Below are positions 40,546 through 49,455 of a stretch of DNA of 64,000 nt, piece by piece; position 1 is the first letter of the stretch, and every line of letters begins with the position of its first letter. The notes below the pieces were generated by a model. It worked only from the letters and a program-made list of their open reading frames with translations. It did no database searches and was not told the DNA's origin. Both the position numbers and the translations under genes were made by a program. This DNA is from Pseudomonas sp. ANT_H4 (lineage in GTDB: Bacteria > Pseudomonadota > Gammaproteobacteria > Pseudomonadales > Pseudomonadaceae): assembly GCF_008369295.1 (NCBI RefSeq), contig NZ_VOBG01000012.1:62001-126000 (forward strand), written 5' to 3'.

Positions 40546-41247
40546 ATGAATTCACTTTCTGCCTTCCCGATCACTGCCAAATGGCCAGCCCAACATCCCG
40601 AGCGCCTGCAACTGTACTCGTTGCCGACCCCCAACGGGGTCAAAGTGTCGATCATGCTGGAAGAGCTAGGCCTGGCGTACGAGCCGCACCGGGTCAGCTT
40701 CGAGACTCAGGACCAGTTCTCGCCCGAGTTCCTTTCTTTGAACCCGAACAACAAGATCCCGGCGATCATTGACCCCAATGGCCCAGGTGGTAAACCGCTG
40801 GCGCTGTTCGAGTCCGGTGCGATCCTGATCTACCTGGCAGAGAAGGGCGGCAAGTTCCTGTCCACTGACCCGGCGGCGCGTTACGAGACGCTTCAATGGC
40901 TGATGTTTCAGATGGCCGGTATTGGTCCAATGTTCGGTCAGGTCGGTTTTTTCAACAAATTCGCCGGCAAGGCCTACGAAGACAAGCGCCCCCGCGACCG
41001 TTACGTCGCCGAAGCCAGGCGCTTGCTGGATGTGCTGGAAAAGCGCCTGTTGGGCCGCACCTGGATCATGGGTGATGACTACAGTATCGCCGATATCGCC
41101 ACCTTTCCCTGGATACGCAACCTGATTGGTTTCTATGAGTCAGGCGACCTGGTGGGGATTACCGACTTTCCTAACGTGCTGCGGGCGCTGGACGGGTTTG
41201 TCGCGCGGCCGGCGGTGATCCGCGGCCTGAATATTCCAACAGCCTAA
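40546..41247 (+). CDS. Glutathione S-transferase family protein (YfcG/YghU-like)
   Basis: A 233-residue protein. The thioredoxin-like N-terminal domain has YSLPTPNGVKVSIMLEELGL and the cis-Pro region NKIPAIIDP, plus the glutathione-binding ESGAI. The helical C-terminal domain includes YSIADIATFPWI. The TPNG pattern is that of nu-class enzymes with disulfide reductase activity. The ATG at 40546 is chosen. The PhzF gene follows 21 bp later, probably co-transcribed. Confidence 0.87.
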   Translation: MNSLSAFPITAKWPAQHPERLQLYSLPTPNGVKVSIMLEELGLAYEPHRVSFETQDQFSPEFLSLNPNNKIPAIIDPNGPGGKPLALFESGAILIYLAEKGGKFLSTDPAARYETLQWLMFQMAGIGPMFGQVGFFNKFAGKAYEDKRPRDRYVAEARRLLDVLEKRLLGRTWIMGDDYSIADIATFPWIRNLIGFYESGDLVGITDFPNVLRALDGFVARPAVIRGLNIPTA

Positions 41248-41268
41248 TCTCCATTTGAGTGCAGCCCG

Positions 41269-42111
41269 ATGCCTTCCTTCGATTTCAAGCAACTGGACGT
41301 TTTCAGTTCCCAGCCCCTCAAAGGCAACCCACTGGCCGTGGTGCTGGGCGCCGACAGCCTCAGCGACCAGCAGATGGCCGACTTCGCCAAGTGGACCAAC
41401 CTCAGCGAAACCACCTTCCTGCTCAAACCCCGTGACCCACGTGCCGACTATCGTGTGCGAATTTTCACCACGCTGCAGGAATTGCCCTTCGCCGGGCACC
41501 CAACCCTGGGCAGTTGTCATGCCTGGCTGCATGCCGGTGGCAAGCCTATGGGTGAGGAGATCATCCAGGAGTGCGAAATCGGCCTGGTGCGTATCCGTCG
41601 TCAAGGTGACGAACTGGCGTTTATTGCACCACCGCTGTTGCGATCCGGTCCGATCGAGGCCGAGTTGGTGGAGCGTGTTCGCCTGGCCTTGAGCCTTGAA
41701 CCGGGTGCCATCGTGCGTACCCAGTGGGCCGACAACGGTGCAGGCTGGCTGGCGGTAATGTTGGCTGATCGTGAGGAGGTGTTGGGCTTGCGTCCGGACT
41801 ATTCGCAACTGCAGGGGCTGGCGGTAGGCGTGATCGCCCCGTGGAACCTGGATCGGGACGGCGACGAAGCGCAGTTCGAAGTCCGCGCCTTCATTGCTGG
41901 CGACGGCGCCCCGGAAGACCCGGCAACCGGCAGCCTCAACGCCGGCGTCGCCCAATGGCTGTTGGGTGAAGGCCTGGCGCCGAGCCGCTATGTGGTCAGC
42001 CAGGGCACGGCCATGGGCCGCGCCGGGCGAATCCGCGTGGAACAACAAGACGACGAGATATGGATTGGAGGCGCGGTCTCGGTGTGTATTGAGGGGAGGT
42101 TGACCCTTTAA
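41269..42111 (+). CDS. PhzF family isomerase-like protein
   Basis: A 280-residue protein with the two-lobed PhzF/DapF fold. The catalytic Glu is in NLSETTFLL (near residue 45), with ELPFAGHPTLGS and the late DPATGSLNAGVAQWL segment. No phenazine gene is nearby, so this is one of the uncharacterised PhzF relatives. It is not related to the DapF-like gene at 6913 beyond the shared fold. Confidence 0.87.
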   Translation: MPSFDFKQLDVFSSQPLKGNPLAVVLGADSLSDQQMADFAKWTNLSETTFLLKPRDPRADYRVRIFTTLQELPFAGHPTLGSCHAWLHAGGKPMGEEIIQECEIGLVRIRRQGDELAFIAPPLLRSGPIEAELVERVRLALSLEPGAIVRTQWADNGAGWLAVMLADREEVLGLRPDYSQLQGLAVGVIAPWNLDRDGDEAQFEVRAFIAGDGAPEDPATGSLNAGVAQWLLGEGLAPSRYVVSQGTAMGRAGRIRVEQQDDEIWIGGAVSVCIEGRLTL

Positions 42112-42306
42112 CGATTATTCGCCGCCAGCGTGCCTTTTGTTTGTTCCGGGCATAGTCGCAAAAGCCATTATCACGCAAACGCAAAGGCACCGTTATGGAT
42201 GCGGTGTTTGTGTTTTCGGTCAATCCGGGCATAAGCTTTCGCCCTATTAAGCTATCTGCCTCGCCACATGCGTTGGCCCTTTTTGTAGAAAATTGTAGGA
42301 AAACCA

Positions 42307-43281
42307 ATGTCTAGCCAGTTCCCCGAAGCCCGTCCCCGTCGCCTGCGCCGTTCCCCTGAGTTGCGCAGCCTGTTCCAGGAAACCGAATTCACCCTTAACG
42401 ACTTGGTGCTGCCAATTTTCGTCGAAGAAGAAATCGACGATTTCGTGCCCATCACCAGCATGCCCGGCGTGATGCGCATCCCTGAATCGAAACTGGCGGG
42501 CGAAATCGAGCGTTACGCCCGTGCCGGGATCAAATCGGTGATGACCTTCGGCGTCTCCCATCACCTGGATGCCAGTGGCAGCGACACCTGGAACGAGCGC
42601 GGCCTGGTCTCGCGCATGTCCGCTATCGCCAAGGATGCGGTGCCGGAAATGATCGTCATGTCCGATACCTGCTTCTGTGAATACACCGATCACGGCCACT
42701 GCGGCGTGATGCACGGCAGTGAAGTGGACAACGACCGCACCCTGGTCAACCTTGGCAAGCAAGCCGTGGCAGCCGCCCGCGCCGGTGCCGATGTAATCGC
42801 GCCCTCGGCGGCCATGGACGGTCAGGTCCAGGCCATTCGCCGTGCCCTGGATGAGGCTGGTTTCAGCCATATCCCGATCATGGCCTATTCCACCAAATTT
42901 GCCTCGGCGCTTTACGGCCCGTTCCGCGAAGCCGGCGGCAGCGCGCTCAAGGGCGATCGTAAAAGCTACCAGATGAACCCGATGAACCGCCGCGAAGCCG
43001 TGCGCGAATCCCTGCTGGACGAACAGGAAGGCGCCGACGCACTGATGGTCAAGCCGGCCGGCGCATACTTGGACATCATCCGCGACATCCGCGAAGCCTC
43101 GCGCTTGCCGGTGGCGGCGTATCAGGTCAGCGGCGAATACGCGATGATCAAGTTCGGCGCCCAGGCTGGAGCCATTGATGAAGCGCGGATCGTTAGGGAA
43201 ACCCTGGGCTCGATCAAACGGGCCGGTGCGGATTTGATCTTTACCTACTTTGCGATGGACCTGGCGTTGGCCGGGATTTGA
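42307..43281 (+). CDS. hemB: Delta-aminolevulinic acid dehydratase (porphobilinogen synthase), zinc type
   Basis: Condenses two 5-aminolevulinate molecules to porphobilinogen in haem synthesis. The 324-residue protein closely follows E. coli HemB. The two Schiff-base lysines are in MAYSTKFAS and LMVKPAGAY. The metal segment [15 protein letters not shown] contains three cysteines as in zinc-dependent enzymes; the usual Pseudomonas HemB has an Asp-rich, magnesium-type segment here. This may therefore be a second hemB acquired or kept alongside the main one, which I cannot see in this window. Confidence 0.93.
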   Translation: MSSQFPEARPRRLRRSPELRSLFQETEFTLNDLVLPIFVEEEIDDFVPITSMPGVMRIPESKLAGEIERYARAGIKSVMTFGVSHHLDASGSDTWNERGLVSRMSAIAKDAVPEMIVMSDTCFCEYTDHGHCGVMHGSEVDNDRTLVNLGKQAVAAARAGADVIAPSAAMDGQVQAIRRALDEAGFSHIPIMAYSTKFASALYGPFREAGGSALKGDRKSYQMNPMNRREAVRESLLDEQEGADALMVKPAGAYLDIIRDIREASRLPVAAYQVSGEYAMIKFGAQAGAIDEARIVRETLGSIKRAGADLIFTYFAMDLALAGI

Positions 43282-43298
43282 TCCAAGCCCAATCCTCT

Positions 43299-43324
43299 GT
43301 AGGAGCAAGCTCGCTCCTTGTACA
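43299..43324. repeat. Short intergenic palindrome
   Basis: TGTAGGAGCAAGCTCGCTCCTTGTACA, a near-symmetric element common between Pseudomonas genes, here between the convergent hemB and lysE-like genes. It could act as a weak hairpin terminator. Confidence 0.6.
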
Positions 43325-43336
43325 GAGGAAGTAGCC

Positions 43337-43951
43337 TTACCGCTGCGCAAACGCCAGATTCAACCCCAACCCCGCAAACGTCGCGGCAAAGCTGCGGCGC
43401 AGCCAATTCTGCACCCGTGGCGATTCGATTACGCCACGGCGGAAAACATTGGCCAGCAGGCCATAAATCACAAACACCGCAAGCGTCATTGCCATGAACA
43501 CACTGCTCAACATCAGCATTTGCACGGCCGGTGCGGTGCTGCCTGGGCTGACGAATTGCGGCAGGAAGGCCAGGAAAAAAATGGTCAGCTTCGGGTTGAG
43601 GATATTCAGCAGGCAGCCTCTGACCATCAGGCTGCGGGAGCTGGAAACCGTTGGTGTGTCGTTCATGGCAAACGCCGAGCGATCGCGCCACGTCGCGTAG
43701 GCCAGGTACAACAGATAAGCCGCTCCGGCGAACTTCAACGCCTCGAATGCCAATGCACTGGTGTGCAGCAGGGCGGACAGCCCCAATACCGATGCCAGGA
43801 GGTGCGGGACGATTCCAGCGGTGCAGCCCAGCGCCGCGAAGATACTGGCACGCTTACCGGCCGTCAGGCCTGTGGAAATAGTGAAAATCACGCCGGTGCC
43901 GGGGATTAGCACGACAATCAGGCAGGTAATGAGGAAGTTCAGGCTGAGCAT
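43337..43951 (-). CDS. LysE/RhtB family translocator
   Basis: A 204-residue, six-helix exporter of amino acids or related small molecules. Typical features: LIVVLIPGTGVIFTISTGLTAG at the N-terminus, FAGAAYLLYLAYATWR, and GCLLNILNPKLTIFFLAFLPQFV. The ATG at 43951 follows AAGGAG at 10 bases; an in-frame TTG three codons upstream is too close to that site. Substrate unknown. Confidence 0.87.
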   Translation of the reverse strand: MLSLNFLITCLIVVLIPGTGVIFTISTGLTAGKRASIFAALGCTAGIVPHLLASVLGLSALLHTSALAFEALKFAGAAYLLYLAYATWRDRSAFAMNDTPTVSSSRSLMVRGCLLNILNPKLTIFFLAFLPQFVSPGSTAPAVQMLMLSSVFMAMTLAVFVIYGLLANVFRRGVIESPRVQNWLRRSFAATFAGLGLNLAFAQR

Positions 43952-44111
43952 GGCATTCAAACTCCTTGTTGGAACGAGGGGAATCCAATCCTTTCACGTT
44001 TCGTTTCCATCGGCGAGTAGGGATGTATCCCGCAGCCATACGATAGAACCCGCGTTAAACTTGCCTGTCGATATCTGCCATGACTGGACTGTCGCTGCCC
44101 AAGGAAGCCCC

Positions 44112-45197
44112 ATGCATTCCCACCGCCTGATCCTCTGCCTGACCACATTGCTGGTGCTGGCCGGCTGCTCCAGCCAACGTACCGCGCAACAGCCTGAGCG
44201 CAGCGAAGCCGAGGTCAAGGCGCAGATCGTGCGGTTGCTGCCGGCGAAAGTCCCGGACCGCACCGGCTGGGCCCAGGACATCTATACCGCGTTCGATATC
44301 CAGAAAATCTACCCCAGCACCGAGAATATCTGCGCGGTATTGGCGGTGACCGAACAGGAGTCAACTTATCAGGTCGACCCGCCAGTGCCGGGCATGGGCA
44401 AGATTGCCCAGGATGAAATTCTGCGGCGTGCGGCCAAGGTGCATATGCCCGCTGTGCTGGTGCGTGGTGCACTGCAATTGCGCTCGCCGACGGGCAAATC
44501 CTATGCCGAACGCTTGAGTGCTGCGCGCACGGAAAAGGACCTGAGCGCGATCTTTGATGATTTCATCAGTGTCGTACCCTTGGGGCGCACGCTGTTTGGC
44601 AGTTTCAATCCGGTGCACACCGCAGGCCCGATGCAGGTGAGCATTGCCTTCGCCGAGAAGCAGGCTCGGGGTTATCCCTACACGGTGGATGGCACTATTC
44701 GCCGGGAAGTGTTCACCCGTCGCGGCGGTATGTATTTTGGCATCGCCCATTTGCTGGGCTACCCGGTGAGCTACGATCAGCCGCTGTACCGCTTCGCCGA
44801 TTTCAACGCCGGTTGGTATGCCAGCCGCAACGCCGCGTTCCAGGCGGCGGTCAGTCGCGCTTCGGGAAAGAGTCTGGCACTGGATGGGGATTTGATCCGC
44901 TATGGCTCGATCCTGCCGGGCACCACGGAATTGGCGGTGCGCTCCCTGGGCAAGGCCCTGGACATGCGAAACCCGAGTATTCGCAGCCAGTTGGAGCAGG
45001 GTGACCGACTGGATTTCGAAGACACCACCCTGTATCAACGCGTGTTTGCCCTGGCCGAGAAGGCCGAAGGCAAACCGCTGCCTCGGGCGATTTTGCCGGG
45101 CATCGTGCTGAAAAGCCCGAAGATCACCCGCAACCTGACCACGGCCTGGTTTGCCAAGCGGGTGGATGATCGCTACCAGCGCTGCATGAAGCGCTGA
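44112..45197 (+). CDS. DUF1615 family lipoprotein
   Basis: A 361-residue lipoprotein with lipobox LVLAGC at about residue 19. The rest matches the DUF1615 pattern: VTEQESTYQVDPPVPGMGKIA, HTAGPMQVSIAFAE and YRFADFNAGWYASRNAAFQ. The middle E-S-T region and the AGPMQVS loop resemble lytic-transglycosylase folds, so a cell-wall role is plausible. The ATG at 44112 is chosen; the upstream open frame overlaps the antisense lysE gene. Confidence 0.85.
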   Translation: MHSHRLILCLTTLLVLAGCSSQRTAQQPERSEAEVKAQIVRLLPAKVPDRTGWAQDIYTAFDIQKIYPSTENICAVLAVTEQESTYQVDPPVPGMGKIAQDEILRRAAKVHMPAVLVRGALQLRSPTGKSYAERLSAARTEKDLSAIFDDFISVVPLGRTLFGSFNPVHTAGPMQVSIAFAEKQARGYPYTVDGTIRREVFTRRGGMYFGIAHLLGYPVSYDQPLYRFADFNAGWYASRNAAFQAAVSRASGKSLALDGDLIRYGSILPGTTELAVRSLGKALDMRNPSIRSQLEQGDRLDFEDTTLYQRVFALAEKAEGKPLPRAILPGIVLKSPKITRNLTTAWFAKRVDDRYQRCMKR

Positions 45198-45228
45198 CAC
45201 GGCCCAGCCCAACTGGCTACGACGACGC

Positions 45229-46019
45229 TCAGTGACGACGCTTCACGAGCTTGCGCCACAACCAGACCCATAGCCACAACACCGGGAACGCCAGGATCAC
45301 GAACGGCAGTACGTAGCTCGACCGTTCCAGGGCATCGGCGGTGCCGTCCACCAGGTTGTCCCCCAGGTTGCTGAACATCCGGCTCAAGCGCGACTGTTGT
45401 TGCGTGCCATCGGATGGCCGGAAGTTCAGGGTCACGCGGTTGGTGTCCAGCCGCCGCTGGTGGCCGGCGGCGACCTGGGCCAGTTCCTGCAATGCGTTCT
45501 CGATGTTTGCCTGCTCTTTGGTCAAGGCAATCAGGTCGCCCACGGTGATGTCCTTGCGCGCAGCCAATGCATCAAGGCGCTGTTGCTGTGCCTGCAAGCG
45601 TTCCTGGCCGCGGCGGTTGTTAGCTACGGCATCGGCCAAGTCCTCGGCGCTGGTGATCCGTTGCCCGCGTTGCCCACCTTCGGCGGCCATGGCCACCATC
45701 GGCTCGACCCCGGTGGGGGCGATACGCAGCACAATCGTGCCGCCGTCGCTGTTCTCTTCAATACGCAGGATATTGCAGGCACCGAAACGTGCCGATTCGC
45801 AGGCTTCGCGGGTGGCCTGCATGCGCGGTACCAGCACGGCGACGGGCAAGGACAGGCTCAATTCATGTTCATAGGCCAATTGCGCATCTGCGCGGCCTTG
45901 TTCGCCATTGATCACCGTGGCTTCGGAGTGATCCTTGGGTGATCCTTGGGTGAGCCGCCGGTGAGGGCCAGGGTCGTCAACAACATCAGCGCGGTGAATC
46001 TGCCTTCCAGGTGGTGCAT
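45229..46019 (-). pseudogene. DUF4349 membrane protein gene broken by an 11-bp duplication
   Basis: From about 45928 down to 45229 the frame encodes a DUF4349 protein: an extracytoplasmic part (VINGEQGRADAQLAYEHELS), a coiled-coil (QERLQAQQQRLDALA ... ANIENALQEL) and a C-terminal membrane helix (YVLPFVILAFPVLWLWVWLW). The natural start is the ATG at 46019, with AAGGAA 5 bases upstream and a signal-like MHHLEGRFTALMLLTTLALT. A tandem 11-bp repeat at 45929-45950 throws the two parts out of frame. Removing one copy gives a continuous LTGGSPKDHSEATV. The residue expected to be the lipobox cysteine is Gly. Confidence 0.75.
45929..45950. repeat. 11-bp tandem duplication inside the DUF4349 gene
   Basis: TGATCCTTGGG occurs twice in direct tandem. 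Eleven bases are not a multiple of three, and the frame before and after matches exactly when one copy is removed. This is the signature of replication slippage. Confidence 0.9.
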
Positions 46020-46176
46020 TGCAGTTCCTTTGAGTGTGCAAGATAAGGTCGAGGGCGATTAAAGCGGGTCTGCAGGATTAACGCAAAGCATCGCCCGGGA
46101 TTTGCCGCGCTGATCTTGCTGGTCTCGGCGGATGGGCCGGGTTACACCTCAAGTCTCACTCTAGGACGAACCTGCC

Positions 46177-46596
46177 ATGACCCGTGTCCCCGAAGGATTT
46201 ATCCCCTTATCGCGCAGCAGCCCTCTCCTGGATTTGTTGGGTCCGGTGTACTGTCGCGGCGAAGGCCTGCAACTGGAACTCGGCCTGCGCGCCGACAACC
46301 GCCACGCCAACGGGCGCGGCACCGTCCACGGCGGCGTATTGGCAACCCTGGCGGATGTCGGCATGGGCTACGCGATGGCGTTTTCCAGTGAGCCACCATT
46401 GCCACTGATCACTGCCAGCATGACCCTGGACTACCTGGGTTCGGTACAGGTGGGGGAGTGGATCGAGGTCCGACTGGAACACCACAAGCGCGGTCGGCAG
46501 ATGGCCTTTGCCACAGTGAGCTTGCAGGTAGGGGAGAAGGTGGTGGTGCGGGCCAGTGCGGTGTTTGCGGTGCCGCAGGTACCAAGTTGCCCCTGA
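46177..46596 (+). CDS. PaaI-type acyl-CoA thioesterase (hotdog fold)
   Basis: A 139-residue hotdog protein. The conserved segment is GTVHGGVLATLADVGMGYA, with HGG and the catalytic acidic residue in the following helix, then ITASMTLDYLGSVQVGEWIEV. Such proteins hydrolyse acyl- or aryl-CoA thioesters. Monocistronic; substrate unknown. Confidence 0.87.
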   Translation: MTRVPEGFIPLSRSSPLLDLLGPVYCRGEGLQLELGLRADNRHANGRGTVHGGVLATLADVGMGYAMAFSSEPPLPLITASMTLDYLGSVQVGEWIEVRLEHHKRGRQMAFATVSLQVGEKVVVRASAVFAVPQVPSCP

Positions 46597-46682
46597 CACC
46601 GCCTCGCTAAAGCTCGACAGCTATGTGAATAGCGCAGGGCACGCGACGTGTGGCAAGTTCCGGGTAAATCCAGGCAAAGAAA

Positions 46683-46710
46683 AGGCCCGGCTTTTCGTGG
46701 AGCCGGGCCT
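46683..46710 (-). terminator. Rho-independent terminator of the ketone-body operon
   Basis: AGGCCCGGCT ... AGCCGGGCCT with an 8-base loop, followed on the minus strand by TTTTCTTT, 21 bp beyond the thiolase stop. Confidence 0.87.
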
Positions 46711-46730
46711 GTTCCATGGTGCTCTTTGAA

Positions 46731-47912
46731 TCAGCTGCGTTCGAGGGCCAGTGCTACGCCTTGGCCACCGCCGATGCACAGGGTCGCCAGACCTTTCTTG
46801 GCATCACGCTTGATCATTTCGTGTAGCAAGGTCACCAGCACTCGGCAGCCTGACGCACCAATCGGGTGGCCGATGGCAATTGCGCCGCCGTTGACGTTGA
46901 CCTTTGCTGTATCCCATTCCAGCTCTTTGCCCACCGCCAGCGACTGGGCGGCGAAGGCTTCGTTGGCTTCGATCAGGTCCAGGTCGCTCAACTGCCAGCC
47001 GGCTTTGTCCAGGCAGCGACGGGTGGCCGAAACCGGGCCAATGCCCATGATCGCCGGGTCGACGCCGGCATTGGCGTAGCTGGCAATACGCGCCAGCACC
47101 GGCAAGCCGAGGGCTTTGGCCTTGTCGGCACTCATCAGCAGTACGGCAGCAGCGCCGTCGTTGAGGCTGGAGGAGTTGCCAGCGGTAACGCTGCCGTCTT
47201 TCTTGAAGGCCGGCTTGAGCTTGCCCAGGGATTCGGCGGTGGTACCGGCGCGAGGCTGCTCGTCCACGGCGAAGGCAACCGGGTCGCCCTTGCGCTGGGG
47301 AATCAGGATCGGCGTGATCTCATCAACAAATCGCCCAGCTTCGATGGCGGCAGTGGCTTTTTGCTGGGAGGCGGCGGCGAAAGCGTCCTGGGCTTCACGG
47401 CTGATGCCGTACTTGTCCACCAGGTTCTCGGCGGTGACGCCCATGTGGTAGTCGTTGAACGCATCCCACAGGCCGTCGGTGATCATGCTGTCGATCATCT
47501 TGGCGTGGCCCATGCGCAGGCCGGTGCGGGCGGCTGGCAGGACGTAGGGCGCCAGGCTCATGTTTTCCATGCCGCCAGCGATGATCACCTCGGCGTCACC
47601 GCAGCGAATGGCCTGCGCGCCAAGATGCAGGGCCTTGAGGCCCGAGCCGCAGACCTTGTTCAAGGTCAGCGCGGGTACGGCGTGGGGCAGGCCGGCGAGG
47701 ATCGAGGCCTGGCGTGCCGGGTTCTGGCCGCCGCCTGCGGTCAGCACCTGACCGAGGATCACTTCATCCACCAGCGCGGGGTCCAGGCCGGTCTGCTCCA
47801 GCAGGCGGCGGATCACCGCAGCCCCCAGTTCCGGCGCTGGGATGTTGGCCAGCGAGCCCTGGAAACTACCCACGGCGGTGCGTGTGGCAGCAACAATGAC
47901 GACGTCTTGCAT
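46731..47912 (-). CDS. atoB: Acetyl-CoA acetyltransferase (thiolase II)
   Basis: Cleaves acetoacetyl-CoA with CoA to two acetyl-CoA. The 393-residue protein has the nucleophile Cys in [12 protein letters not shown] near residue 88, [11 protein letters not shown], the catalytic His in [15 protein letters not shown], and the second Cys in CIGGGQG. The ATG at 47912 follows a GAGGAAA site. It is last in a CoA-transferase A, B, thiolase operon, so acetoacetate or another 3-keto acid is the probable substrate stream. Confidence 0.93.
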   Translation of the reverse strand: MQDVVIVAATRTAVGSFQGSLANIPAPELGAAVIRRLLEQTGLDPALVDEVILGQVLTAGGGQNPARQASILAGLPHAVPALTLNKVCGSGLKALHLGAQAIRCGDAEVIIAGGMENMSLAPYVLPAARTGLRMGHAKMIDSMITDGLWDAFNDYHMGVTAENLVDKYGISREAQDAFAAASQQKATAAIEAGRFVDEITPILIPQRKGDPVAFAVDEQPRAGTTAESLGKLKPAFKKDGSVTAGNSSSLNDGAAAVLLMSADKAKALGLPVLARIASYANAGVDPAIMGIGPVSATRRCLDKAGWQLSDLDLIEANEAFAAQSLAVGKELEWDTAKVNVNGGAIAIGHPIGASGCRVLVTLLHEMIKRDAKKGLATLCIGGGQGVALALERS

Positions 47913-47923
47913 GGAATCTTTCC

Positions 47924-48589
47924 TCACTGCGCAGCGAACTGCATTTCTGGAACATGGTCCGGGACGATCAGTTTACCGGCGGTCTTGCTGACAATCTCTT
48001 CAACGCTGACGCCAGGTGCGCGTTCCTTGAGGACAAATGCGCCATTTTCGATTTCCAGGTAGGCCAGGTCCGTCAGCACGCGCTTGATGCAATTGGCACC
48101 GGTCAGCGGCAGGCTGCAACGGCTCAGCAGTTTCGACTCTCCGTCCTTGGAGGCGTGGGTCATGGTGACGATGATGTTTTCTGCACCGGCCACCAGGTCC
48201 ATGGCGCCGCCCATGCCCTTGACCAGCTTGCCGGGGATCATCCAGGAGGCGATGTTTCCTTCGACGTCGACCTCAAAGGCGCCCAATACCGTCAGGTCGA
48301 TATGGCCACCGCGAATCATCGCGAAGGACTCGGCCGAGGAAAAAATCGAAGCGCCGATACGGGCGGTGACGGTTTGTTTACCAGCGTTGATCATGTCGGC
48401 ATCGATGGTTTCTTCAGTAGGAAACGCGCCCATGCCAAGCAGGCCGTTTTCCGACTGCAGCATCACTTCCATGCCTTCGGGGATGTAGTTGGCCACCAGG
48501 GTCGGGATGCCGATGCCCAGGTTCACGTAAAAGCCGTCCTGCATTTCGCGGGCGACGCGTTGAGCCATTTGTTCGCGGGTAAGAGCCAT
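47924..48589 (-). CDS. scoB: 3-oxoacid CoA-transferase subunit B
   Basis: A 221-residue beta subunit of a succinyl-CoA:3-ketoacid (or AtoDA-type) CoA-transferase. The catalytic glutamate is in [10 protein letters not shown], with [11 protein letters not shown] at the N-terminus and [10 protein letters not shown] later. It lies 34 bp after subunit A and 11 bp before the thiolase. The choice between SCOT and AtoA naming is not certain from sequence alone. Confidence 0.9.
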   Translation of the reverse strand: MALTREQMAQRVAREMQDGFYVNLGIGIPTLVANYIPEGMEVMLQSENGLLGMGAFPTEETIDADMINAGKQTVTARIGASIFSSAESFAMIRGGHIDLTVLGAFEVDVEGNIASWMIPGKLVKGMGGAMDLVAGAENIIVTMTHASKDGESKLLSRCSLPLTGANCIKRVLTDLAYLEIENGAFVLKERAPGVSVEEIVSKTAGKLIVPDHVPEMQFAAQ

Positions 48590-48623
48590 GTGTTGTCTCC
48601 TTATTATTTGGGCTGGATAAAGG

Positions 48624-49322
48624 TCACTTGCGCACGGTGCGCTGTTCGATGCGCTTCTCGAAGGTGCCGCAAATGATCCTGTCGACGTAGATGCCAGGGG
48701 TGTGGATCTGCGCCGGGTCCAGCTCGCCCGGTTCGACGATTTCCTCGACTTCGACCACGGTGATCTTGCCGGCGGTGGCGGCCAGCGGGTTGAAGTTCTG
48801 CGCCGTGTGGCGGTAGATCACGTTACCGAAGTGGTCGGCCTTCCAGCCTTTGACGATGGCGAAGTCGCCGGTGATGGATTCTTCCATCAGGTAAGGGCGA
48901 CCATTGAATTTGCGGATTTCCTTGCCTTCGGCAACCGGGGTGCCGACGCCGGTTGCAGTGAAGAAGGCCGGGATGCCGGCGCCGCCTGCACGCAGCTTTT
49001 CCGCCAGGGTGCCTTGGGGAGTGAGCACTACTTCGATTTCGCCGCTGAGCAGTTGCTTCTCGAACAGGGCATTTTCACCGACGTAGGAGGCGACGACCTT
49101 GCTGATCTGCTTGCCTTCCAGCAGCACGCCCAGGCCGAAACCATCGACGCCACAGTTGTTGGAGACCACAGTCAGGTCGCGGGTGCCTTTGCGCTTGATC
49201 TCGGCGATGAGGTTTTCCGGGATGCCGCACAGGCCGAAACCGCCGGAGAGTACGGTCATGCCGTCTTCAAGACCTGCCAGCGCTTCCTCATAGGACGCCA
49301 CGCGTTTATCGAAACCTGCCAT
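48624..49322 (-). CDS. scoA: 3-oxoacid CoA-transferase subunit A
   Basis: A 232-residue alpha subunit. The conserved glycine-rich CoA-binding segment is [14 protein letters not shown], with [14 protein letters not shown] following and [14 protein letters not shown] later. The ATG at 49322 has GAGGT upstream; a longer frame adds only 11 residues. First gene of the ketone-body operon, divergent from a LysR regulator with a strong inverted repeat between them. Confidence 0.9.
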   Translation of the reverse strand: MAGFDKRVASYEEALAGLEDGMTVLSGGFGLCGIPENLIAEIKRKGTRDLTVVSNNCGVDGFGLGVLLEGKQISKVVASYVGENALFEKQLLSGEIEVVLTPQGTLAEKLRAGGAGIPAFFTATGVGTPVAEGKEIRKFNGRPYLMEESITGDFAIVKGWKADHFGNVIYRHTAQNFNPLAATAGKITVVEVEEIVEPGELDPAQIHTPGIYVDRIICGTFEKRIEQRTVRK

Positions 49323-49392
49323 ATGCACCTCTTTTATTGTTTGTGGGTCAGCCATATGCCCCGAGTGTTGCGCCGTGGGATTGATTTGTTAA

Positions 49393-49427
49393 GTTGTTTT
49401 TTAAGGTTGATTGATTTAAAAAACAGC
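49393..49427. promoter_or_regulatory. Candidate LysR operator between scoA and the regulator
   Basis: GTTGTTTTTTAA ... TTAAAAAACAGC: 12-base arms with 11 matches, separated by 11 bases, midway in the 133-bp divergent promoter region. It lies 71 bp from scoA and 29 bp from the regulator start. Confidence 0.6.
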
Positions 49428-49455
49428 ATAGTCGCCGACGGTCCGGAGTAGTCTC

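Noticed and set aside
46866..48062. 398-codon open frame antisense to the thiolase
   Set aside because: The thiolase on the other strand has all active-site motifs; this frame is a composition artefact running into the next gene.
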